Source of the DNA: Oribacterium sp. UBA4274
Lineage (GTDB): Bacteria; Bacillota; Clostridia; Lachnospirales; Lachnospiraceae
Reading direction: 5' to 3'
Assembly: GCA_002396005.1 (NCBI GenBank)
Contig: DGVW01000093.1
Coordinates: 1-8,212, forward strand
Length of the DNA stretch: 8,212 nt
This document shows positions 1 through 5,822 of the stretch, piece by piece. The stretch's first letter is position 1, and the number at the start of each line of letters is the position of its first letter. Position numbers and translations under genes: made by a program. The notes below the pieces were generated by a model that was not told where the DNA came from, made no database searches, and worked only from the letters and a program-made list of their open reading frames with translations.

Positions 1-247
1 GATTATAGCTGCTTTGCTGTTCCCATAGGCTTAGATAACTGTCCAAAATAAGCGCAACATCATTTTTCATTTTTATGTAAATTACATCCTCGATAGTATA
101 AAAATCAAGCTCCGACACATCCTTGTAGTCGGTATTGTTTATCGCATTATATAGATCCAGGGCATAAGCCTTGTTTTCCTCATGACCGAATATAAATCGA
201 AATAGTCTGTCTTTGTATTTATCGTTGATTTTGTAATTGTCACTCAT
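1..247 (-). CDS. Rpn-like PD-(D/E)XK nuclease/transposase-family protein, 5' part only
   Basis: The first 82 codons read from an ATG at 247 toward position 1, where the window cuts the gene. The start follows an AGAAGGA ribosome site about 6 bases upstream. The protein opens MSDNYKINDKYKDRLFRFIF, continues with GHEENK, then TIEDVIYIKMKNDVALILDS and LWEQQSSYN. This order (KDRLFR.IFG..ENK, then a ND(V)..(L/I)(I/L)D segment, then an (E)(H/Q)QS..N motif) is what I recall from the PDDEXK_2/Rpn recombination-promoting nuclease family, abundant in Lachnospiraceae and often annotated as a putative transposase. The conserved D near residue 69 and the QS motif would belong to the PD-(D/E)XK core. The C-terminal two thirds lie outside, so catalytic integrity cannot be judged. 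No terminal inverted repeats or target duplications are visible here. The gene is transcribed divergently from its right neighbour. Family call fairly secure; function in the cell unknown. Confidence 0.75.
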   Translation of the reverse strand, partial: MSDNYKINDKYKDRLFRFIFGHEENKAYALDLYNAINNTDYKDVSELDFYTIEDVIYIKMKNDVALILDSYLSLWEQQSSYN

Positions 248-528
248 TTGTGTTCCTTCTAGTTTTAAAATGTTATTTGGATATTTGATACCGGATGATA
301 TGTTCCGGAAGAGATTAATAAAAATGCTTTAAGTGGAAGAGGGCACATATTTGTGTTACCATAAAATATGAGAAAAGAAACAAAACAAGACATAATATCA
401 GTCGATGATATCAATGGAGTATTGTCAATGTCAGGAAATATAAAGAAACAACAAGAGTTACTGTCTTATGTTTTTATGTAATATAGCCGATGAAAAGTTT
501 GAGATGTTTTGGCTTAAAGGAGGGATAT
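248..528. other. Divergent intergenic region
   Basis: This 281-bp AT-rich spacer separates the minus-strand Rpn-like gene from the plus-strand lipoprotein gene and should carry promoters for both. I see no box pair close to consensus in either direction; the best plus-strand guess is TTACTG at 458-463 with an AT-rich -10 near 479-486, which is weak. A short inverted repeat, CCGGA at 291-295 and TCCGG at 304-308, has no U-tract. A 37-codon ORF at 368-481 lacks a ribosome site and is not called. The Shine-Dalgarno AGGAGG at 519-524, five bases before the ATG at 529, fixes the start of the next gene. Confidence 0.5.
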
Positions 529-2619
529 ATGAAAAAAAGGTACAAAAAAAACATTAAAGGAGCATTGGCAACTATTCTCGGAACATCTTTGATGATCAGC
601 GGATGTGGAGCCAACGATGTTATAGAAATCAATCCGGCAACTATTTCTTCAAACATCAATCAGGTTGTTTCAGAGTCCGGATTCATAGAAAACGAAAAAA
701 GAGACTCTGAAGCTGCTAACGATAAGACTAAAGTCTCAGAAGCATCTGACGACAAAGATGAAAAGACTGAAGCCTCAGAAGCATCTGATGACACAGATGG
801 AAAGACTGAAGTCTCAGAAAAGTCTGAGAATGATAACGCTGAATCGGAGGATGCTGAAGCATCCGGAGATGATGGCGATCGGGAGTGCATCAATCAGGTT
901 TCTCTTCTCCAAGGTCTGACTTTTGGCGATTATAACGGAACAGTACCGGTAAGTAAATTAAAAAAGCTCGGTGACACCGGTATAGGAACGTTTGATGCGC
1001 TAAACGGCGAGCTCATCATGCTGGATGGTGAAGTCTACAGAGCTGCAGGTGATGGCAGCGTAGAGGTGGTTCCCGATGACGAACTCATACCTTTTTCAGA
1101 TGTGACTTTCTTTGATGACGATGAATCCTATGATATACAAAATGTGAAAGAGATCAATGATATCAAGACCTCATTGAACGAAAGGGTGGAACAGCTGGGA
1201 CGCAATAACTTCTATGCTGTCAAGATAGTCGGAACATTTAAACAGATGAATGTACGCAGCGAGCTTTCACAAACTGAGCCATACAAGCCTTTGGCCACTG
1301 TTCTTGAAACAGACCAGACCTTTTTCGATTATGAAGATATATCCGGGACTGTAGTCGGCTTGTATTGTCCGGACTATATGAAAGAACTGAATGCTGTAGG
1401 ATGGCACTTCCACTTTATATCAGATGATAAAACCAAAGGCGGACATGTTCTTGACTTCAGTACGGATTCAGCCGTTATAAAGCTGGATCAGACTCAGGGA
1501 TTTGCCATGGTGCTCCCTGATAATGATATGTTCAAGTCCTTTGATTTTACCATTGATCAGACTGAGGATATAAAAAAGGTTGAAACCGGTGAGGATAAAA
1601 CTACTGCGGAGGAACAGGATGCATCGGATACCGGATCCATGGAAACACGTGATTTTTATTCCGTATTCAGGGATGATGATTTTAACAAAGACACAGAAAA
1701 AGAGATCCTCTGTAAAAAATTTTATGATTACATCTATGACGGAAGTTATGACGATGGGATCAAGTGGTCAGATTACCTTCTCAATGGTAGATCAGCTGCG
1801 TCTCAGGATGCCGAATCTGCTGTAGTCAGTTATCTGGGACCTGAAGGTACTTACACTCAGGAAGCATGTGGTGTGTTTTTTGACAAGAAGGGAACATATC
1901 TGCCGTACAAAACCGTTTCTGATGCAATTGATGCCCTTGAAAATGGAGAAAGCAGTTACGCTGTGATCCCTCAGGAAAATACCATCGGAGGAGCTGTTAC
2001 AGATTATCTTGACATCCTGATAGAGCATCCCGACATATCTGTTGTTGGGGAAGTAGTACTTCCGATAAACCAGAACCTGCTTGTTCTTCCCGGAACCGGG
2101 CTTACGGATATAAAGAAAGTTTACTCACATAAGCAGGGCATCGCCCAGAGCAGGGAGTGGTTGGAGAAAAATGTTCCTGATGCTGAAATAATTGAAGTAT
2201 CAAGTACGGCCGAAGGTGCAAAGATGGTTGCAGAAGATAAGGACAAGTCGCAGGCTGCTATAGCATCCGCTGCATGTGCTGATATCTATGGACTGGACCT
2301 CCTTGCAGAAGGTATACAAAACAATGACATAAACAAAACCAGATTTTATGTTCTTTCAATGGATGATGCATCTACAGAAACTCGTGAAAGGATGGCTTTT
2401 ATAGCCTCCGGTAGTGCTGAGAACCTTCCTGATCTTATGGCAGAGCTCAAGGCTCTTGGTCTTGATTTGGTAACGATACATGAGAGACCGGCTAAAACAG
2501 AGCTGGGAAACTACAACTATATAATTGAATGTGATGATGGAAGCTATAAACAGTACAAAAAGCTGACAAAAAACAGGCTTTTTGATTACCGTTATCTCGG
2601 AAGCTATGATGTATGCTGA
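529..2619 (+). CDS. Predicted lipoprotein fusing acetolactate decarboxylase to prephenate dehydratase (ACT-containing)
   Basis: A 696-residue protein. I chose ATG 529 over the in-frame ATG at 490 because AGGAGG sits five bases before it and because it places a lipoprotein signal at the N-terminus: basic MKKRYKKNIK, a short hydrophobic stretch, then lipobox ISGC with Cys26. Residues ~50-119 are an acidic Ser/Glu/Asp tether with repeats. Residues ~120-352 match alpha-acetolactate decarboxylase: GDTGIGTFDALNGE (Glu161), Arg243, and GWHFHF...GGH with putative zinc ligands His293, His295 and His306; Glu352 could be the late catalytic Glu. It would convert acetolactate to acetoin and CO2. After a linker (353-431), residues ~432-610 match prephenate dehydratase: YLGPEGTYTQEA, VIPQENTIGGAV, VYSHKQG, AAIAS...YGL and the catalytic TRF at 604-606; this makes phenylpyruvate from prephenate. 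Residues ~621-693 resemble the ACT domain, with HERP in place of ESRP. The domain calls are confident. Surface location and the benefit of the fusion are inferred. No chorismate mutase domain is visible. Confidence 0.88.
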   Translation: MKKRYKKNIKGALATILGTSLMISGCGANDVIEINPATISSNINQVVSESGFIENEKRDSEAANDKTKVSEASDDKDEKTEASEASDDTDGKTEVSEKSENDNAESEDAEASGDDGDRECINQVSLLQGLTFGDYNGTVPVSKLKKLGDTGIGTFDALNGELIMLDGEVYRAAGDGSVEVVPDDELIPFSDVTFFDDDESYDIQNVKEINDIKTSLNERVEQLGRNNFYAVKIVGTFKQMNVRSELSQTEPYKPLATVLETDQTFFDYEDISGTVVGLYCPDYMKELNAVGWHFHFISDDKTKGGHVLDFSTDSAVIKLDQTQGFAMVLPDNDMFKSFDFTIDQTEDIKKVETGEDKTTAEEQDASDTGSMETRDFYSVFRDDDFNKDTEKEILCKKFYDYIYDGSYDDGIKWSDYLLNGRSAASQDAESAVVSYLGPEGTYTQEACGVFFDKKGTYLPYKTVSDAIDALENGESSYAVIPQENTIGGAVTDYLDILIEHPDISVVGEVVLPINQNLLVLPGTGLTDIKKVYSHKQGIAQSREWLEKNVPDAEIIEVSSTAEGAKMVAEDKDKSQAAIASAACADIYGLDLLAEGIQNNDINKTRFYVLSMDDASTETRERMAFIASGSAENLPDLMAELKALGLDLVTIHERPAKTELGNYNYIIECDDGSYKQYKKLTKNRLFDYRYLGSYDVC
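724..840 (+). repeat. Three imperfect tandem 39-bp repeats in the lipoprotein tether
   Basis: Three in-frame units at 724-762, 763-801 and 802-840 each begin AAGACT and encode 13 residues: KTKVSEASDDKDE, KTEASEASDDTDG and KTEVSEKSENDNA. The first two units are nearly identical and the third has drifted in its second half. They form the acidic, probably unstructured spacer between the lipid-anchored Cys26 and the acetolactate decarboxylase domain. A multiple-of-three unit lets copy number change without breaking the frame. Confidence 0.85.
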
Positions 2620-2632
2620 CTTAGATAAGAAG

Positions 2633-2651
2633 ATATATACTATGTATATAT
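2633..2651. repeat. AT-rich inverted repeat before the GGDEF gene
   Basis: ATATATAC at 2633-2640 and GTATATAT at 2644-2651 form a perfect 8-bp dyad around a 3-base centre, in the 56-bp gap between the lipoprotein stop and the GGDEF start. It is not followed by a U-tract, so it is not an obvious terminator. It could be an operator or simply AT-rich sequence; read-through from the upstream gene remains likely. Confidence 0.4.
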
Positions 2652-2675
2652 TACTGTTTAGCAAGGTGAAATAGA

Positions 2676-4994
2676 ATGAGCAAACGATATAATATAGCTT
2701 ATCTCATATCCCATAAGACTGTAGGCTATCCTTTGGAAATGCAGAATGGTATCAGGAATGCCATAGAGGAGCAGGGACATAATCTTATAAATTTTATGGA
2801 ACTTTTACCATCAAATAATTTTCTGGAGTGGTCACATAACAATATTCATGTTGCATTTAAGTTGGCAGCCCAGATGGATTTTGATGCATATATCGTTCCG
2901 GTTGGCGTGGCTAATGCATTTATTTCAAATTCAAAAGAAAATAAAATAGAAAAGTATCTGAAACTACTTGATCCTAACAAAACAATCCTCATGGAAGAGT
3001 ATTTTGAGGGATATCGATGTATAAAAAAGGACAATAAGCCGGGAATGCGTAAACTGATATGTCATCTTATAGAGCAGCATGGCTATAGGAGGATAGGTTT
3101 TATAAGTGGACCGGAAAGTAGTTTCGGTGCAAGAGAAAGGGAATCAGTCTACTTTGAAGAGATGGAGAGGCATGGTATCGCTGTAGAAGATGGAATGTTC
3201 GCCAGAGGCGTTTTTTCAGGTGCCTGTGAAGATGTAGCGGAAGAAATGCTTGCACGTGTTCCTGATATTGAAGCTATAGTTTGTGCTTCTGATCATATTG
3301 CTGAAACTGTTTATAGGATTTTGAAAAAGCATAGCCTCACTCCCGGTAAAGATATCGCCGTGACGGGCTTTGATGATATTGCTGCGGCATCGGAAATGAC
3401 TCCACCGCTTACTACAGTTCGCCTTTCGGCATATGAAATGGCATATAAAGCAGGCTATGAAGTTGTCCGTCTATGTGAAGGAAATAAGCAGGAAATATTT
3501 GCACTGGAAAGTAGTTTTGTGCACAGACTTTCCTGTGGTGAAACTATCAGAGACAATAATTCTCCTATTGTACAGTTGATGTCACAGAATCCGGTAGATT
3601 TGGAGGCTATGGCTGAGCAATTGATGGAAGATGTATCGTTTACTGCTTCAACGCAGGTTAAAATGACATGTTTGCCGAGGTTCAGGAAATTTGTCAGGAA
3701 AGTATATTCTGTACTTATGGACAAGGATTATAGAGAATCGGGTCATATAGTTGATCAGGATGATATAGTTGATATCTTTCATTATGATTATATGAAGTTC
3801 TTTTCTCTGGAAAAATTCTGTGAGGAAATAACAGATTGTTATGAATACGTTGCATCCCGTACAGAGGGAAAGCGAAGGATGTGGATAACTAAAGAGCAGG
3901 CTTATTTCCAGAAAGTTATCTCCAAAAATATCGCTGAACAGTATAGCAGGAATATTTGGGAAATTCAGAAACGTCAGCATTTTATCACACGTATCACCAT
4001 GGATGCACTGATGTATTCCGACGATCAGGAAAAGGCAATCAGGGCGATATTTGATAATATTCTGCAGCTTGGCATAAAAGATGCGGTGCTTCTTACCTTT
4101 AAACAGCCTATTGAGTATTATAATCATGCATTTATTCATATGGAAGATACTATGGTTCTCAGAGTCAAAATATCTGATGGGGAAGTAATAGTGCCGGAGA
4201 GGCCTGTAACATGTAAACTCTATAATCTTGTAAAAAAGTTTATGACCAAAGATATTTTAAATCGGTCGTTGATATATGAGGATTCCAATTTTACAGTTGG
4301 ACCTCTTCTCACAGGCCGTGATCTGATAGGGGTATTTATCATGGGTCCGAGTAATCTTGATTCTACGGAACTTGAACGTATATACCAACAGATTGCTGTG
4401 GGAATGCAGCACCTTGAGCTGATAAAGAATGAACAGGAACTTATAACAGTACTGAATCGAAATAATCTTAGATTATCAAGGGAATCTGAGCATGATGAAC
4501 TGACAGGTGCTTATAATCGCAGAGGCTTTATGAATAATCTGGAACAACAGATCAATGGCATGCTTCAGTCCGGCAGGTATGACAATAGAGCGGTTCTCTA
4601 CTATATGGATATGGATGGACTGAAGTACATTAATGATACCTTCGGTCATGATGATGGTGACTTTGCCATAAAAAGCATTACAGAGATTCTGACTAAAGCC
4701 TTTGAAAAAGGAATCATAGGAAGACAGGGAGGAGATGAATTCTTAGGTTTTTGTTTTATGGAGGAGATGGGTATATCTGAACCGGCAGAGATGATCATGA
4801 GAGTTGAGAGTATTATGGATGAGTTTAATGCCGATGCCGGAAAGCCATACAAGCTCAATATCTCCATCGGATACTGTGAATTCAATATTGATTCTGAAAC
4901 TATGAAGAAATTGCCGGAATATATGGAAGCTGCTGATGTAATGTTGTATGAAAACAAGCGAAGACATAAGGCTTTATGTTGCAGATTAAATTAA
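2676..4994 (+). CDS. Diguanylate cyclase with LacI-like ligand-binding sensor domain (cytoplasmic)
   Basis: A 772-residue protein predicted to make cyclic di-GMP from two GTP. The start ATG at 2676 follows AAGGTGA by about seven bases. Residues 1-~280 resemble the LacI/periplasmic-binding fold: RYNIAYLISHKTVGYPLEMQ at the start, HGYRRIGFISGP near the middle, then AIVCASDHIA, VTGFDDI and PPLTTVR, as in LacI-family effector domains. There is no helix-turn-helix before it and no signal peptide or membrane segment, so the sensor appears cytosolic. Residues ~300-600 are not recognised, though ~430-590 might be GAF-like. The GGDEF domain starts at DELTGAYNRRGF (607-618), has metal-site Asp645, then NDTFGH (653-658) and an intact GGDEF at 685-689. 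The inhibitory RxxD site expected at 676-679 reads FEKG, so product inhibition through it is unlikely. It lies 56 bp after the lipoprotein gene and may be co-transcribed. The sensed ligand is unknown. Confidence 0.88.
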   Translation: MSKRYNIAYLISHKTVGYPLEMQNGIRNAIEEQGHNLINFMELLPSNNFLEWSHNNIHVAFKLAAQMDFDAYIVPVGVANAFISNSKENKIEKYLKLLDPNKTILMEEYFEGYRCIKKDNKPGMRKLICHLIEQHGYRRIGFISGPESSFGARERESVYFEEMERHGIAVEDGMFARGVFSGACEDVAEEMLARVPDIEAIVCASDHIAETVYRILKKHSLTPGKDIAVTGFDDIAAASEMTPPLTTVRLSAYEMAYKAGYEVVRLCEGNKQEIFALESSFVHRLSCGETIRDNNSPIVQLMSQNPVDLEAMAEQLMEDVSFTASTQVKMTCLPRFRKFVRKVYSVLMDKDYRESGHIVDQDDIVDIFHYDYMKFFSLEKFCEEITDCYEYVASRTEGKRRMWITKEQAYFQKVISKNIAEQYSRNIWEIQKRQHFITRITMDALMYSDDQEKAIRAIFDNILQLGIKDAVLLTFKQPIEYYNHAFIHMEDTMVLRVKISDGEVIVPERPVTCKLYNLVKKFMTKDILNRSLIYEDSNFTVGPLLTGRDLIGVFIMGPSNLDSTELERIYQQIAVGMQHLELIKNEQELITVLNRNNLRLSRESEHDELTGAYNRRGFMNNLEQQINGMLQSGRYDNRAVLYYMDMDGLKYINDTFGHDDGDFAIKSITEILTKAFEKGIIGRQGGDEFLGFCFMEEMGISEPAEMIMRVESIMDEFNADAGKPYKLNISIGYCEFNIDSETMKKLPEYMEAADVMLYENKRRHKALCCRLN

Positions 4995-5133
4995 TGAGTG
5001 TTTTTTCAGTGGATATGACATAGATATTCTGTTAAATCTTATTAAATTGATTGATTTTTTAATGGTTCATGAAAAACATGATATTCCAATCAAAAATTCG
5101 CACGTAATTTAATCGTTTTTCTTATAAGGTAGA

Positions 5134-5142
5134 TGTTATACT
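5134..5142 (+). promoter_or_regulatory. Possible extended -10 promoter for the 91-residue protein gene
   Basis: TGTTATACT contains a TGn extension and a near-consensus -10 (TATACT at 5137-5142). The region 17-18 bases upstream (near 5113-5119) is T-rich with no good -35 match, which is tolerable for an extended -10 promoter. Transcription would start near 5149, leaving a leader of about 108 nt that includes the hairpin at 5205-5227. Confidence 0.45.
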
Positions 5143-5175
5143 CAAAACAGAGAGTGATTAAGTATATTTTATGAT

Positions 5176-5191
5176 ACACATACATATGTGT
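5176..5191. repeat. Small dyad ACACAT-N4-ATGTGT
   Basis: ACACAT (5176-5181) and ATGTGT (5186-5191) are perfect inverted 6-mers around ACAT. The site lies downstream of the predicted promoter and overlaps a possible in-frame GTG start at 5188. It could be a protein-binding site, but chance is hard to exclude at this length. Confidence 0.3.
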
Positions 5192-5204
5192 TAGAAGAGA
5201 TTGA

Positions 5205-5227
5205 CGAATGTCTGTCATTGACATTCG
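5205..5227 (+). promoter_or_regulatory. Hairpin just upstream of a ribosome binding site
   Basis: CGAATGTC (5205-5212) pairs perfectly with GACATTCG (5220-5227) around a 7-base loop, and GA/TC at 5203-5204 and 5230-5231 can extend it past a two-base bulge. The stem ends 17 bases before the AGGAGG at 5245-5250. It is the most stable structure in this leader and has no U-tract. It argues that this stretch is untranslated leader, not the N-terminus of a longer protein, and it may influence translation or mRNA stability. Confidence 0.5.
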
Positions 5228-5256
5228 CGTCTTTGATGCGTTTACAGGAGGAGATT

Positions 5257-5532
5257 ATGGGCGAGGGATCATTGGAAAAGAGAAGGAAAGCGCCTACTAA
5301 GATTGACAATATTTTTGTTGTACAGATACTTGATCAGGAACATGGAACATGGCAGGGCCGTGTTACATGGGCTGATTGTAATAAAACAAGATATTTTCGT
5401 TCTGCTTTAGAATTGTTCAAGTTGGTTAATGGTGCTTTGGGAACAACTGAAGCTGATGTTGCATTTAACATGGACGAAGAATCAGATGGAATACCTGGTA
5501 CTGATGATGAAACAGAAGCAGAGGCAATCTGA
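5257..5532 (+). CDS. Small uncharacterised protein with TWQG / FRSALEL motif
   Basis: A 91-residue protein. ATG 5257 is chosen because AGGAGG lies five bases upstream at 5245-5250; a GTG at 5188 would add 23 residues but has no ribosome site and would run through the hairpin at 5205-5227. The N-terminus is basic (EKRRKAP), followed by a compact predicted alpha/beta core: FVVQILDQEHGTWQGRVTW (20-38), then YFRSALELFKLVNGAL (46-61). The C-terminal 20 residues are strongly acidic and probably disordered. I recall small unnamed proteins of Lachnospiraceae with the same F(V)V.I....(A/G)TWQG.V.W......FRSALEL.KL...AL pattern, so it looks like a conserved family member; no function is known to me. No signal peptide or membrane segment is visible. 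It has its own promoter candidate and terminator, so it appears monocistronic. Confidence 0.8.
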   Translation: MGEGSLEKRRKAPTKIDNIFVVQILDQEHGTWQGRVTWADCNKTRYFRSALELFKLVNGALGTTEADVAFNMDEESDGIPGTDDETEAEAI

Positions 5533-5634
5533 TGATGTAAGTTGTCAGGAGTCTGCTCATTCATGATCTTGTAAAAAAGTTATGGATGTGAGAAACAGAC
5601 CTTGTAAGGTTTATATTTTATATGGTTTTATTTT

Positions 5635-5665
5635 AAGATCTGCCTTTTCGGGCGGATCTTTTTTT
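5635..5665 (+). terminator. Intrinsic terminator of the small-protein gene
   Basis: AAGATCTGCC (5635-5644) pairs with GGCGGATCTT (5651-5660) through ten positions, one a T-G wobble, around the loop TTTTCG, and runs into seven T residues (5659-5665). It sits 102 bp after the stop codon and immediately before the his promoter, separating the two transcription units. Confidence 0.9.
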
Positions 5666-5675
5666 AGAATATTAC

Positions 5676-5704
5676 TTGACAGAGGATAGTACGGTCTGTA
5701 TTAT
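5676..5704 (+). promoter_or_regulatory. Sigma-A type promoter of the hisC operon
   Basis: A perfect -35 TTGACA (5676-5681) and a -10 TATTAT (5699-5704) are separated by exactly 17 bases. It lies directly after the terminator at 5635-5665 and points toward hisC. Transcription should begin near 5711 and give a leader of about 200 nt. Confidence 0.85.
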
Positions 5705-5726
5705 TCTTCTATGACGCTTTAGTGCG

Positions 5727-5738
5727 CTACCATGGTAG
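5727..5738. repeat. 12-bp perfect palindrome near the his transcription start
   Basis: CTACCATGGTAG is self-complementary and sits about 17 bases downstream of the predicted start site. As RNA it would form a CTAC/GTAG stem with a CATG loop, extendable past a G-A mismatch by GC (5724-5725) and GC (5740-5741). As DNA it could be an operator. Which applies cannot be told from sequence. Confidence 0.4.
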
Positions 5739-5751
5739 AGCAATAAAGAAA

Positions 5752-5808
5752 ATGACTTTTATCTTTAGATTACTTCATCATAACTATAATCAATCGTTAT
5801 GGCAATAG
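5752..5808 (+). CDS. Possible histidine leader peptide
   Basis: An 18-codon ORF, MTFIFRLLHHNYNQSLWQ, lies inside the hisC leader and ends at TAG 5806-5808. Codons 9 and 10 are tandem His (CAT CAT, 5776-5781). The second His codon is in the 5' arm of the 5779-5801 hairpin, and CATCATA can instead pair with TATGATG at 5816-5822, which disrupts the next hairpin. This resembles leader-peptide control, but there are only two His codons, the upstream ribosome site is weak (AAAGAA, 5745-5750), and no U-tailed terminator follows. It may be a chance ORF. Confidence 0.28.
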   Translation: MTFIFRLLHHNYNQSLWQ

Positions 5809-5822
5809 CTTTTGCTATGATG

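Larger units (their letters stand above)
4995..5256. other. Intergenic and 5' untranslated region before the small-protein gene
   Basis: This AT-rich spacer of 262 bp follows the GGDEF gene. It lacks a clear terminator for that gene: the best stem, TCATG (5067-5071) with CATGA (5077-5081), possibly extended by TTGATT (5051-5056) and AATCAA (5088-5093), is weak and not followed by T residues. The right half carries a probable extended -10 promoter, a 6-bp dyad and a stable hairpin, each listed separately. Confidence 0.5.

Noticed and set aside
1..247. Active insertion sequence
   Set aside because: Only the first part of the gene is present, no terminal inverted repeats or direct repeats are seen, and this family generally does not behave as a classical IS transposase.
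291..308. CCGGA...TCCGG inverted repeat in the divergent spacer
   Set aside because: Five base pairs with an 8-base loop and no U-tract or box association; within chance expectation.
368..481. 37-codon ORF (starts MRKETKQDIISV) upstream of the lipoprotein gene
   Set aside because: It has an ATG and a stop just before the next gene, but no ribosome binding site, no recognisable motif, and AT-rich DNA makes such ORFs common. It could be a gene remnant, but nothing shows this.
490..528. Upstream in-frame ATG adding 13 residues to the lipoprotein
   Set aside because: No ribosome site precedes it, the added residues would bury the lipoprotein signal, and AGGAGG lies inside this stretch correctly spaced for ATG 529.
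1585..1821. Chorismate mutase domain ahead of prephenate dehydratase
   Set aside because: The linker lacks the AroQ pattern of an early Arg, paired Asp residues and the helical K/R-rich core, and is too acidic and short.
3648..4139. 163-codon minus-strand ORF opposite the sensor/GGDEF gene
   Set aside because: It lies wholly inside a well-supported coding gene, has a Cys/His/Ile-rich composition typical of antisense reading, and shows no family motif. The other minus-strand ORFs inside coding genes were rejected for the same reason.
5051..5093. Terminator for the GGDEF gene
   Set aside because: The nested TTGATT/AATCAA and TCATG/CATGA stems are weak, AT-rich and followed by A residues, not T residues, on the plus strand.
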